From NCBI GenBank assembly GCA_964023205.1, contig OZ026851.1:19413528-19477527 (forward strand): a stretch of DNA of 64,000 bases, read 5' to 3'. The notes under the pieces are model-generated. The model saw only the letters and a list, made by a program, of their open reading frames with translations. It had not been told where the DNA came from and ran no database searches. Within the stretch, counting starts at the first letter, position 1; every line of letters begins with the position of its first letter. Made by a program: the position numbers and the translations under genes. Source of the stretch: Lutraria lutraria. Its lineage: Eukaryota; Mollusca; Bivalvia; Venerida; Mactridae. Of the stretch, positions 23,402 through 35,249 are shown piece after piece.

Positions 23402-24106
23402 CAGAAGTTCTTGGAAAAATATTATCAAGGTCGTTTTTTACAATGCCTTTGCGTCTCTTTTATAATGACATTTTGATTTTATAGAAGTTTATACCATCCT
23501 TAGACATCGAAGAAATCATGAGTTTTGAGTTGAAATTTCTATTTTCGAGGTTGCGAAAATATCTTGAAGAATTGTGTTAACATTTTATGTGAATGAAAAA
23601 CTGTGAGATTATGGCCATGAACGTTGACTTCAAAATGTCCTATTTATAGATCACAAAGGTCTGAAGATCAAGGTACTCTGTCTATTAACACGTTGTCATC
23701 TTCAAACAATTCTACATGTATCAATAAACAGCTGATCAATAAAAATGCATAATAGAATAGTACGAAGAATAGAAGACTAACTGTCAGTACTTCCTGATTC
23801 TAATCAATCAAGCATAGTGTACAATTCTTCACCTAAAAGACCTAACAATATTAGGACTTGACCAGTCTCATTTAGTCAATATCTGACCACCAATGTTAAG
23901 ATAGTGTTTGCGTATGTCCAGAGTGATAATTTGATTTTCAACCCCATTATACACACCTTATAACGTATTGATTACATGTGAATTAGATTCAACACGTCTC
24001 TAAAACATTTTTGACTGAACTATCGCAATCTTGGTTAAATTTGATTTAAAGTTCAGGTTTAAGTTCTAATTCTAATTCTTCTATCGATCGTCTTGAATCA
24101 ATGACC
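23402..24106. other. Intergenic, no feature seen
   Basis: Unique AT-rich sequence, presumably intronic if the minus-strand exons at 22.5 and 26.0 kb belong to one gene. Confidence 0.35.
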
Positions 24107-24350
24107 CGCCACCGTGGTCGAGTGGTTAAACGGTCGCTGACCTCAAACAACTGTAATCTCTCACTGATAGATGGTCGTGGGTTCGGGCCCAGCTACCGAC
24201 CATATCTCTTTATGTGAGAAAGTAGGCAGTTGCTTACGGAGAATGGGAGTCTAGTACTGGTTCTTCCCAGGAACGATGGTAAAGTGAAATGTCCGCCTCA
24301 TATTACTCTGGCTGTTGAAATGGGGCGTAAAACTCGATATAAACAAACAA
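24107..24350 (+). mobile_element. tRNA-derived SINE
   Basis: The head CCACCGTGGTCGAGTGGTTA carries the A box, and GTGGGTTCGGGCCC (near 24179) the B box. A body with GTACTGGTTCTTCCCAGGAA follows, then a 3' end CGTAAAACTCGATATAAAC with an AAACAAAACAAAA tail. The architecture fits molluscan V-SINE/RUDI-type elements. A diverged copy is in intron 2 of the PLAC8-family gene, and a third head is cut by the right window edge. Confidence 0.8.
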
Positions 24351-24852
24351 AACAAAATTAGTTAGATGTTTGAAATTAGTAAACGCACGAGTTGCAACCC
24401 TTTATCATCGTACATCGGACTGTATGACTTAGAAATGTCGATTCCGTAGGGTTGGTTTTAGATTGACACAACAACGATTACATTGTATGGAGACTGAGAG
24501 AGCCACTGTCAGCAAGGTCACGTGTTTAGCCGAACAAACATCGTAATTGAACCTAGTAATTTATCACTAATGTTTATCTAAATATTGATAATGTATTTGG
24601 TGTTTATTGGAAACTCAACTAGTGACCATGTGTGGTGAATTGTAGGTAATTAGAATAGTGCTTAATGTATTTACCAAACCTAATTAATTTTAACATATAT
24701 AGATAAACTACGTGCTAACTAATTTGTGGATATGTGTCCCTTGGTTATGAAGAAAGAGAAACTATTTCAAGTTGATAACGTGATTTAAATGGATTTTAAC
24801 CATTTGTATATATATAAAAAATAACTAACATTCCATATATAATAATATATAA

Positions 24853-24896
24853 TTCAATTGCCGACCGGTTTCGTCACTGACTCATCAGGGCATTAA
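24853..24896 (-). ncRNA. Hammerhead ribozyme motif (minus strand)
   Basis: All invariant core parts are present in order on the minus strand: CTGATGA (24888-24882), stem II GTC-AGT-GAC (24881-24873), GAAA (24872-24869), a stem III palindrome ACCGGT, and a GTC cleavage triplet ending at 24863. Stem I pairs TGCC before the core with GGCA after the cleavage site and can extend with bulges (TTAA with TTGAA). The short self-complementary stem III is typical of dimer-acting hammerheads in Penelope-like elements and retrozymes. No second copy and no Penelope coding region is visible. It lies about 105 bp from the 27-bp array. Confidence 0.7.
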
Positions 24897-24999
24897 TAAT
24901 AAAATGGCGTCAAAATTTACGTAGTTATATAGCAACGTCACATTTATATTAAGTGAATATATATATATAAGCTACTTATACAGTCTTATATTCATATAA

Positions 25000-25960
25000 T
25001 AAAATTCCCTGTATGATACTCGCCTAATATATTCCCTGTGTAATATTCACCTGATATATTCCCTGTGTAATATTCACCTGATATATTCCCTGTGTATTAT
25101 TCGCCTGATATATTCCCTGTGATATATCTGTCTGATATATTCCCTGTGTAATCTTCACCTGATATATTCCCTGTGTATTATTCGCCTGATATATTCACTG
25201 TGTAATATTCACCTGATATATTCACTGTGTAATATTCACCTGATATATTCACTGTGTAATATTCACCTGATATATTCCCTGTGTATTATTCACCTGATAT
25301 ATTCCCTGTGTATTATTCGCCTGATATATTCCCTGTGTATTATTCACCTGATATATTCACTGTGTAATATTCACCTGATATATTCCCTGTGTATTATTCG
25401 CCTGATATATTCCCTGTGTAATCTTCACCTGATATATTCCCTGTGTATTATTCGCCTGATATATTCACTGTGTAATATTCACCTGATATATTCACTGTGT
25501 AATATTCACCTGATATATTCACTGTGTAATATTCACCTGATATATTCCCTGTGTATTATTCACCTGATATATTCCCTGTGTATTATTCGCCTGATATATT
25601 CCCTGTGTATTATTCACCTGATATATTCACTGTGTAATATTCACCTGATATATTCCCTGTGTATTATTCGCCTGATATATTCCCTGTGATATATCTGTCT
25701 GATATATTCCCTGTGTAATATTCACCTGATACATTCCCTGTGTACTATTGGCTTTATATATTCCCTGTGTAATATTCGCCTTATATATTCCCTGTGTAAT
25801 ATTCGCCTTATATATTTCCTGAATAATATTCACCTGATATATTCCCTGTATAATACTCGCCTGATTTATTCCCTGTGGATTATTCAATATTCCCTGTGTA
25901 ATATTCAATATTCCCTGTGTAATATTCATCTGATATATTCCCTGTATAATATTCGTCTGA
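25000..25960. repeat. 27-bp minisatellite array with a 270-bp exact duplication
   Basis: About 35 units of TATTCCCTGTGTAATATTCA then CCTGATA. 25141-25418 and 25411-25688 are identical base for base at an offset of 270 bp (ten units), so a ten-unit block was recently duplicated. A minus-strand 100-codon open frame of nine-residue repeats is a by-product. Confidence 0.95.
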
Positions 25961-26010
25961 TAAAATCTGGACGTAAAACAAGCTTAACATGTAAATAATA
26001 AGACACTTAC

Positions 26011-26120
26011 CATTTCCCGCTGAAGTTCTCAGCTGATATAGACCTGGTTGCACCTCGGAACAGACATTTTGGTAACAATAAGTTGAAATCTTGTAACTCC
26101 ATAATAATTCTTTGGATTTA
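26011..26120 (-). CDS. Candidate internal exon, unidentified minus-strand gene
   Basis: The minus-strand acceptor ATGATAACAG| (AG 26122-26121) and consensus donor GGAAATG|GTAAGTG (GT 26010-26009) bracket 110 nt. One open frame has entry phase 2 and exit phase 1. It encodes 36 residues including CYQNVCSEVQPGLYQLRTSA, with two Cys suggesting an extracellular region. Its exit phase 1 does not fit the phase-2 entry at 22602, so at least one exon between them is missing or they are separate genes. Confidence 0.33.
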
Positions 26121-26872
26121 CTGTTATCATAAATTTACGTCATGAACTTTGTCTTCGTCAAATTTAAACACTGTCCAGAATCATGAATAGATTCACTTGT
26201 AGATGTAATAGTTCCAAGTGATGTTTCATTAAGACCATGGAAAGTTATTAAAGATGTTTTACAGAAACTGACGAACAGTCAGCCTATATTCTAAAGAAAT
26301 AAATAAGTAGTAGTTCTGTTTACATGAAAAAAATATACATTATTTATTTTACAGAAGAAATTAGGCAGTTAAAACATATTTAGACAAAAAGAGTGCGTTC
26401 TGTTTAATCCACAAACCATTCTGTTTTGTGCTAGTGTAATCGGCAACCAGCAGGTTTAAGGGACACATCAAATCATGTTTTATAACTCTAGCAGTTGCTA
26501 ATTAGGCGGCTGCCTTTTCTTCCATTCTTTTGAATGATTAAATACTTATATTGTCTGTTTAAGAACGAACGGTTCTTTGAGGTCAAAGTATTGATGCCTT
26601 TCTATGTAATAACGCGATGTATTGTTAAAGGTACTTTTTCATACTATGGAAAGTGGGCAATGCTTGATAATGGTTTCTTTACTGTACGTCAGCGGCTTTA
26701 CCTAACAACACAAAAACTATTTTATGTAATAAAATCTGTAACATTTTAACTGTTTATAATATTATGAGACAATATAGTGTTTATAATGCTTATTGTAATC
26801 TGTACAAACGACCACAAAGAACTTATATAGAATATTTGCGTATGGAAATGTTTACGGCTAGCTTAGTTACAT
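26121..26872. other. Intergenic or intronic, no feature seen
   Basis: AT-rich sequence up to the LINE 5' truncation point; a 71-codon open frame at 26534 has no support. Confidence 0.35.
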
Positions 26873-27946
26873 GTGCCGTGTATTGTTAGTGCTGGTCGAT
26901 TACCTCAAAATATGCAATTTACTTTCAATGATGAAATCATAGAAATAGTTAATTGTTTCTCTTATCTTGGAATAGTTTTCACTCAAGGAGGGTCTTTTAA
27001 CGTTGCTCAGTCTTGTCTAGCAGGGAAAGCACAAAAAGCCCTGTTTCAATTAAACAAATACCTTTTTAATTTCTCAGATCTTACGATTAGTCATAGATTA
27101 GAATTATTCGATAAACTTATTTTGCCTATTTTTAATTATTCATGTGAAGTATGGGGATTTCAAAAAGCGCCTAACATAGAAAGAATATACACGCAATATT
27201 GTAAACACATTCTAAATGTTAAACGATGCACCCAAAATGATTTTGTTTACGGCATTTTAGGTAGATTTGATTTAAGTTATTATAGATATAAAAGGATTAT
27301 TAAATTCTGGTTAAAAATTGTTAACAGTGACGACTCAAAATATTGTAAAATCATATACAATTTATTAAAACTAGACGCCGAAAAATTCCCTAATAAAGTC
27401 TCTTGGGTAACCTTAGTTCGCAATCTTCTCTCAACTTTAGGATTTCATGAGGTTTGGTTAAATCAAGGCGTTGGCAATAAGCACATATTTTTTTATGTTT
27501 TTAAACAACGACTGAGTGATAGTAATATCCAAGATTGGAACAATCGTCTATATAATTCCCCCAGGGCTATCATTTATCGTTCACTAATTGAATTTGATTT
27601 CCAGTTTTATCTTAGAACAGTAAATATAATTAAATATAGAACAGCAATGACAAGATTACTCGTTTCGTCTCATAATCTTAATATTGAATCAGGTAGATGG
27701 CATAAGCCAAGAAGTATACCTCGTGAAGATAGAAAATGTTTTACTTGTAATGTCATTGAAGATGAATACCATTTTATTCTAGAATGCTCAAGGTATACAC
27801 ATATAAGGAAACAATATATAAAAAGGTATTTTTGGATCCACCCCAGTATGTTTAAACTAAAGCAGCTTTTTGAAAGTAGAAATGAAAATGAAATTAAAAA
27901 TTTAAGTGTCTTTACATTTAAAGCCTTTGATATTCGAAATTGTTAA
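26873..27946 (+). pseudogene. 5'-truncated LINE ORF2, C-terminal region (uninterrupted)
   Basis: About 350 codons without a stop. The frame has no ATG at its start; similarity to LINE proteins begins near 26891 (GRLPQNMQFTFNDEI), the region just after the RT domain. VNCFSYLGIVFTQGGSF follows, then the long C-terminal domain. Near residue 288 is a zinc-knuckle-like CFTCNVIEDEYHFILEC (C-x2-C-x7-H-x4-C), and the end is AFDIRNC. The RT catalytic domain and 5' half are absent, as expected from incomplete reverse transcription. The intact frame suggests a fairly young insertion. It belongs to a different lineage from the 18.5-19.6 kb relic. Confidence 0.82.
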
Positions 27947-29010
27947 TGTAATATTCATGACTATTTATTTCTTTATACATTATAAATTATGATAACCGAT
28001 GTCTTAGAAATGTTTGTAGTTTGTTCTGTAATTTGTAAATGTTTATGTCAGGTCCTTTGTTGCATTTGTAAACGCACTCATAATCTGTTGCTGAGGAAGT
28101 TCAATATATTTTATCATATAATGGATTGCATTATTGAATTTGTACTTAAGTCTAGTATAAATACTATATACTTACCATGCTCTTTTTTGTGCATCTATAA
28201 TATATTGTTGAGTCAAGTTTATATTTGATATTTTTTAAATATTTTTTATCATAGTCATGTTGCATTATTACATTTGTAATTGTCATTAATAAAACATGTC
28301 TGATATAAATATTTTGTACTTATCATGCTCTTCTTTGTGTCAAAATGCATCTATAATGTATTGTTGAGCTATGTTTACACTTGACTAGTTGTCAATATAA
28401 TTTATCAATGTTGCATTTTTACATTTGTACTTACTAAATGTACATTATTATAAATGAAACAAGTTTAAAGCTGATATTATGTACTCATCACGCTCATCAT
28501 TTGTAAATACACATTTTAACCATTAATTGTTGCATTCATTTAAATTTATTCACATGCTTTATTTAAGAATGTTTTCATATATTATTGATGTTGGTAAATT
28601 GTGTCCTTAACCATTTTCTATTTATTTCATTTCTTCATAAACACTTCATATCTTATAATATTTTGACAAATAGATAGTATTTTATCAAATTACTATGTTG
28701 AAATGATTTTTTTTCTTTTTAAAAAGAACATTATACACCTTCTCCGCCACTGTTCTGAATTATCATCTCAATTACATTCTTAAGGATAAGACCGTCGCAA
28801 AATGTACTTTTTTTAAATACTTAGCTTACTCTCATCTATTGGCATTACATTTAAAAAAACAGCTTTATATCTCATTTGTTAGTTCAAGCCATATTCTGCG
28901 TAAAGCATTATCTTTCATGTTAACCATTGTCTTTGTCACGTCATTTCTAATTTCACGTATGTAATTGTATGTTCACATGGGCCTCAGTGCCTACTGATTT
29001 CAAAATAAAC
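27947..29010 (+). mobile_element. 3' UTR of the LINE, with three diverged ~150-bp repeats
   Basis: It is non-coding and AT-rich. Diverged repeats containing TACTTATCATGCTCTTCTTTG recur near 28165, 28315 and 28475. The sequence CTACTGATTTCAAAATAAA near 28990 resembles a LINE 3' terminus. The 33-bp array starts immediately after. Confidence 0.55.
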
Positions 29011-29019
29011 TACATGTTA

Positions 29020-32000
29020 TTTACAAAGTCCAACATGTGCCATGTATTGTTGGTTACATAGTCCAACATATGCCATGTATTGTTGTTTACATAGTCCAAC
29101 ATGTGTCGTGTGTTGTTGTTTACATAGCCCAACATGTGTCGTGTGTTGTTGTTTACATAGCCCAACATGTGTCGTGTGTTGTTGTTTACATAGTCCAACA
29201 TGTGTCGTATGTTGTTATTTACATAGTCCAACATGTGTCGTGTGTTGTTGTTTACATAGTCCAACATGTGCCATGTATTGTTGTTTACATAGTCCAACAT
29301 GTGCCATGTATTGTTGCTTACATAGTCCAACATATGCCATGTATTGTTGTTTACATAGCCCAACATGAGCCATGTATTGTTGTTTACATAGTCCAACATA
29401 TGCCATGTATTGTTGTTTACATAGTCCAACATATGCCGTGTGTTGTTGTTTACATAGCCCAACATGTGTCGTGTGTTGTTGTTTACATAGTCCAACATGT
29501 GTCGTGTGTTGTTGTTTACATAGTCCAACATATGCCATGTATTGTTGCTTACATAGTCCAACATATGTGGTGTGTTGTTGTTTACATAGTCCAACATATG
29601 TCGTGTGTTGTTGTTTACATAGTCCAACATGCGTGGTGTGTTGTTGTTTACATAGCCCAACATGTGTCGTGTGTTGTTGTTTACATAGTCCAACATGTGC
29701 CATGTATTGTTGTTTACATAGTCCAACATATGCCATGTATTGTTGCTTACATAGTCCAACATGTGTCATGTATTGTTGTTTACATAGTCCAACATATGTC
29801 GTGTGTTGTTGTTTACATAGTCCAACATGTGTGGTGTGTTGTTGTTTACATAGCACAACATGTGTCGTGTGTTATTGTTTACATAGCCCAACATGTGTCG
29901 TGTGTTGTTGTTTACATAGTCCAACATATGCCATGTATTGTTGTTTACATAGTCCAACATATGTGGTGTGTTGTTGTTTACATAGTCCAACATATGTGGT
30001 GTGTTGTTGTTTACATAGTCCAACATACGTGGTGTGTTGTTGTTTACATAGTCCAACATGTGCCATGTATTGTTGTTTACATAGTCCAACATATGTGGTG
30101 TGTTGTTGTTTACATAGTCCAACATGTGCCATGTATTGTTGTTTACATAGCCCAACATATGTGGTGTGTTGTTGTTTACATAGTCCAACATGTGCCATGT
30201 ATTGTTGTTTACATAGCCCAACATATGTGGTGTGTTGTTGTTTACATAGTCCAACATGTGCCATGTATTGTTGTTTACATAGTCCAACATATGTGGTGTG
30301 TTGTTGTTTACATAGTCCAACATGTGCCATGTATTGTTGTTAACATAGCCCAACATTGTTGTGTGTTGTTGTTTACATAGTCCAACATATGCCATGTATT
30401 GTTGTTTACATAGTCCAACATGTGTGGTGTGTTGTTGTTTACATAGCCCAACATGTGTCGTGTGTTGTTGTTTACATAGTCCAACATGTGTCGTGTGTTG
30501 TTGTTTACATAGCCCAACATGTGCCATATATTGTTGTTTACATAGTCCAACATGTGTGGTGTGTTGTTGTTTACATTGTTGTTAACATAGCCCAACATGT
30601 GTCGTGTGTTGTTGTTTACATAGCTCAACATGTGTCGTGTGTTGTTGTTTACATAGCCCAACATGTGTCGTGTGTTGTTGTTTACATAGTCCAACAAGTG
30701 TCGTGTGTTGTTTACATAGTCCAACATGTGCCGTGTGTTGTTGTTTACATAGCCCAACATGTGTCGTGTGTTGTTGTTTACATAGTCCAACATGTGTCGT
30801 GTGTTGTTGTTTACATAGCCCAACATGTGTCGTGTGTTGTTGTTTACATAGTCCAACATGTGTCGTGTGTTGTTTACATAGTCCAACATGTGTCGTGTGT
30901 TGTTGTTTACATAGCCCATCATGTGTCGTGTGTTGTTGTTTACATAGTCCAACATGTGTCGTGTGTTGTTGTTTACATAGCCCAACATGTGTCGTGTGTT
31001 GTTGTTTACATAGCCCAACATGTGTCGTGTGTAGTTATTTACATAGTCCAACATGTGTCGTGTGTTGTTATTTACATAGTCCAACATGTGTCGTGTGTTG
31101 TTGTTTACATAGCCCAACATGTGTCGTGTGTTGTTGTTTACATAGCCCAACATGTGTCGTGTGTTGTTATTTACATAGTCCAACATGTGTCGTGTGTTGT
31201 TATTTACATAGTCCAACATGTGTCGTGTGTTGTTGTTTACATAGCCCAACATGTGTCGTGTGTTGTTGTTTACATAGCCCAACATGTGTCGTGTGTTGTT
31301 ATTTACATAGTCCAACATGTGTCGTGTGTTGTTATTTACATAGTCCAACATATGCCATGTATTGTTGTTTACATAGTCCAACATGTGTGGTGTGTTGTTG
31401 TTTACATAGCTCAACATGTGTCGTGTGTTGTTGTTTACATAGTCCAACATATGTCATGTATTGTTGTTTACATAGTCCAACATGTGCCATGTAGTGATGT
31501 TTACATAGTCCAACATGTGTCGTGTGTTGTTGTTTACATAGCCCAACAAATGCCATGTATTGTTGTTTACATAGTCCAACATATGCCATGTATTGTTGTT
31601 TACATAGTCCAACATGTGTGGTGTGTTGTTGTTTACATAGCTCAACATGTGTCGTGTGTTGTTGTTTACATAGTCCAACATATGTCATGTATTGTTGTTT
31701 ACATAGTCCAACATGTGCCATGTAGTGATGTTTACATAGTCCAACATGTGTCGTGTGTTGTTGTTTACATAGCCCAACAAATGCCATGTATTGTTGTTTA
31801 CATAGTCCAACATATGCCATGTATTGTTGTTTACATAGTCCAACATGTGTGGTGTGTTGTTGTTTACATAGCTCAACATGTGTCGTGTGTTGTTGTTTAC
31901 ATAGCCCAACATGTGTCGTGTGTTGTTGTTTACATAGTCCAACATGTGTCGTGTGTTGTTGTTTACATAGTCCAACACGTGTCGTGTGTTGTTATTTACA

Positions 32001-33890
32001 TAGTCCAACATATGCCATGTATTGTTGTTTACATAGTCCAACATGTGCCATGTAGTGATGTTTACATAGTCCAACATGTGTGGTGTGTTGTTGTTTACAT
32101 AGTCCAACATGTGTCGTGTGTTGTTGTTTACATAGTCCAACATGTGTCGTGTGTTGTTGTTTACATAGTCCAACATGTGTCGTGTGTTGTTGTTTACATA
32201 GTCCAACATGTGTCGTGTGTTGTTGTTTACATAGTCCAACATGTGTCGTGTGTTGTTGTTTACATAGTCCAACATGTGTCGTGTGTTGTTATTTACATAG
32301 CCCAACATGTGCCGTGTGTTGTTATTTACATAGCCCAACATGTGCCGTGTGTTGTTATTTACATAGCCCAACATGTGCCGTGTGTTGTTGTTTACATAGT
32401 CCAACATGTGTCGTGTGTTGTTGTTTACATAGTCCAACATGTGCCGTATGTTGTTATTTACATAGCCCAACATGTGCCGTGTGTTGTTATTTACATAGCC
32501 CAACATGTGCCGTGTGTTGTTATTTACATAGCCCAACATGTGCCGTGTGTTGTTGTTTACATAGTCCAACATGTGTCGTGTGTTGTTGTTTACATAGTCC
32601 AACATGTGTCGTGTGTTGTTGTTTACATAGTCCAACATGTGTCGTGTGTTGTTATTTACATAGTCCAACATGTGCCGTGTGTTGTTGTTTACATAGTCCA
32701 ACATGTGTCGTGTGTTGTTATTTACATAGTCCAACATGTGTCGTGTGTTGTTATTTACATAGCCCAACATGTGCCGTGTGTTGTTGTTTACATAGTCCAA
32801 CATGTGTCGTGTGTTGTTATTTACATAGTCCAACATATGCCGTGTGTTGTTATTTACATAGCCCAACATGTGCCGTGTGTTGTTGTTTACATAGTCCAAC
32901 ATGTGTCGTGTGTTGTTATTTACATAGTCCAACATGTGCCGTGTGTTGTTGTTTACATAGTCCAACATGTGTCGTGTGTTGTTATTTACATAGTCCAACA
33001 TGTGTCGTGTGTTGTTATTTACATAGCCCAACATGTGCCGTGTGTTGTTGTTTACATAGTCCAACATGTGTCGTGTGTTGTTATTTACATAGTCCAACAT
33101 ATGCCGTGTGTTGTTATTTACATAGCCCAACATGTGCCGTGTGTTGTTGTTTACATAGTCCAACATGTGTCGTGTGTTGTTGTTTACATAGTCCAACATG
33201 TGTCGTGTGTTGTTATTTACATAGTCCAACATGTGTCGTGTGTTGTTATTTACATAGTCCAACATGTGTCGTGTGTTGTTATTTACATAGTCCAACATGT
33301 GTCGTGTGTTGTTATTTACATAGTCCAACATGTGTCGTGTGTTGTTTTTTACATAGTCCAACATGTGTCGTGTGTTGTTATTTACATAGTCCAACATGTG
33401 CCGTGTGTTGTTGTTTACATAGTCCAACAAGTGTCGTGTGTTGTTATTTACATAGTCCAACATGTGTCGTGTGTTGTTATTTACATAGCCCAACATGTGC
33501 CGTGTGTTGTTATTTACATAGTCCAACATATGCCGTGTGTTGTTATTTACATAGCCCAACATGTGCCGTGTGTTGTTGTTTACATAGTCCAACATGTGTC
33601 GTGTGTTGTTGTTTACATAGTCCAACATATGCCGTGTGTTGTTATTTACATAGCCCAACATGTGCCGTGTGTTGTTGTTTACATAGTCCAACATGTGTCG
33701 TGTGTTGTTGTTTACATAGTCCAACATGTGTCGTGTGTTGTTATTTACATAGTCCAACATGTGTCGTGTGTTGTTATTTACATAGTCCAACATGTGCCGT
33801 GTGTTGTTATTTACATAGTCCAACATGTGCCGTGTGTTGTTATTTACATAGCCCAACATGTGCCGTGTGTTGTTGTTTACATAGTCTAAT
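29020..33890. repeat. 33-bp minisatellite array, 4.9 kb
   Basis: About 147 copies of CATAGTCCAACATGTGTCGT then GTGTTGTTGTTTA. Variants fall into blocks. A seven-unit block of 231 bp is repeated (diagnostic AACAAATGCC at 31545 and 31776). A four-unit 132-bp block (two GTTATTT then two GTTGTTT units) repeats three times around 31000-31395. Each unit has an inverted pair CAACA...TGTTG. Open frames of up to 1177 codons (plus) and 759 (minus) reflect the 33-bp length only. Confidence 0.96.
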
Positions 33891-34383
33891 ATGTTTGCTC
33901 GCCACATACTTTTATGTTGTACACAGAAGATGAGATCAATAAACTTTTCTTTTAGAATTATCATTTAACACCTGATATACGTACCAAGTTGTACTAGAAA
34001 TAGAGACGGTATGCACAGAGCGAGTAATTATTTAATGATTAATGTCAATACGTACCCGTCAGTTAGGAGGAGAAATATTTACGATATGTTCTCACGATTT
34101 AACGAAACTTAGTATGTTCATTGGGTACATGTGTATTGTTTGTAAATAAAAAATAAAGTTTCCTTTTAAAAAGGAAAGGCTTGGCTGGTTGTTGCTGATA
34201 AAAGTTAGTTCTGATACCGTAACTAAATTGGTTTATTTTATTTCGTCTTGTTGACCATTTTAGTTATGGAATTGTCCTCTTTCAAAGTCAACAGGTAGTC
34301 TGAAACATCGGTATATTTTTCTATTTATAGATTTTCCTATAATTCATCGTACTGTACACAAGTTTTAAATTGCATCAGAGAAA
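33891..34383. other. Array exit; no gene seen
   Basis: A GATCAATAAACTTTTCTTTT segment at ~33930 looks like a polyadenylation region and might be the original LINE 3' end displaced by the array. Otherwise nothing was recognised. Confidence 0.35.
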
Positions 34384-34870
34384 GCGTTTCGCAAGTTAAA
34401 TTATAGTAGGGGTGTATTTCATTAATTAATTAATCACCCGCTTATTACCTTCAGCAATTATGTTGATAATTAAACAAAGAGCTAGTAAAGTAAAAATAAT
34501 TGAGACTGCGTTAATATATCTTATCTTTTCGTGCCTTAACGGTTGATGGAACATGCCGATTTATAGTGAAACACCCCGATTTTACAATGAAATCGCAAAT
34601 GTGTACATCATGATCACGTGACAAAATTATTGGCGGCAATAGCGTTTTGCAGGTTTCATTATAGAAGGGGCTTCCTTAAATTCTCTTGAACAATCCTCCG
34701 CTAATATGTCTTTCAGTAATGATTAAAATAATTGATTTAAATATATTGTACTTGGTAACAGAAAAAATAGACCGTTTTAAAATGTGTACCTTAACGTGTA
34801 ATTAATGTTAATAGAACAAACCGATCTTTAGTGAAACACCCTGATTTCATAATAGACTAGCACAGTGATG
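34384..34870. repeat. Ancient ~256-bp tandem duplication
   Basis: AGCGTTTCGCAAGTTAAATT (34384) aligns with AGCGTTTTGCAGGTTTCATT (34640). CCTTAACGG...GCCGATTTATAGTGAAACAC (34537) aligns with CCTTAACGT...ACCGATCTTTAGTGAAACAC (34790). The two copies are much diverged and collinear at a ~255-bp offset. Confidence 0.6.
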
Positions 34871-35049
34871 TTGGTACACTCAAGTCATGTGATACCGATT
34901 CACACAGTAAGCGTAAACCAATCACCGGACTGTTAACATATAGCTCTCAACCAATCGCCGGACTCTTAACATTTTTGAGCACTTGTACCCAGCTTTCGCA
35001 TTGCATCTACCAGCATCTAGGGAACAAACGTAACCGAAAACAATACATA

Positions 35050-35073
35050 GGCTTGGAGCCGTAGCTCCAAGCC
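35050..35073. repeat. Perfect 10-bp-stem hairpin
   Basis: GGCTTGGAGC, loop CGTA, GCTCCAAGCC. It is not followed by a T run and has no known role here. A dispersed segment, CCGTCACTCGCTCGG, follows at ~35190 and recurs inverted near 62110. Confidence 0.6.
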
Positions 35074-35249
35074 AATAAGATTATGGTCTATTACAGCAGG
35101 CTAGTGATCGAGGAACCAAGGTTGTCCAGTTTGATATACATGTCATGTCAGAGTTTTAGGAAACTGAACTACTGTTCATGCAGCTTTCCTTAGCCGTCAC
35201 TCGCTCGGTGCGGATGGATTTTATGCCGACCTAAGTACTACATTTATCC

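Noticed and set aside
29020..33890. CRISPR-like regularly spaced repeats
   Set aside because: Units are contiguous with no unique spacers, and the window is eukaryotic.
29010..33964. Open frames of up to 1177 codons on both strands
   Set aside because: They are produced by the 33-bp array, overlap each other in several frames, and begin and end with the array.
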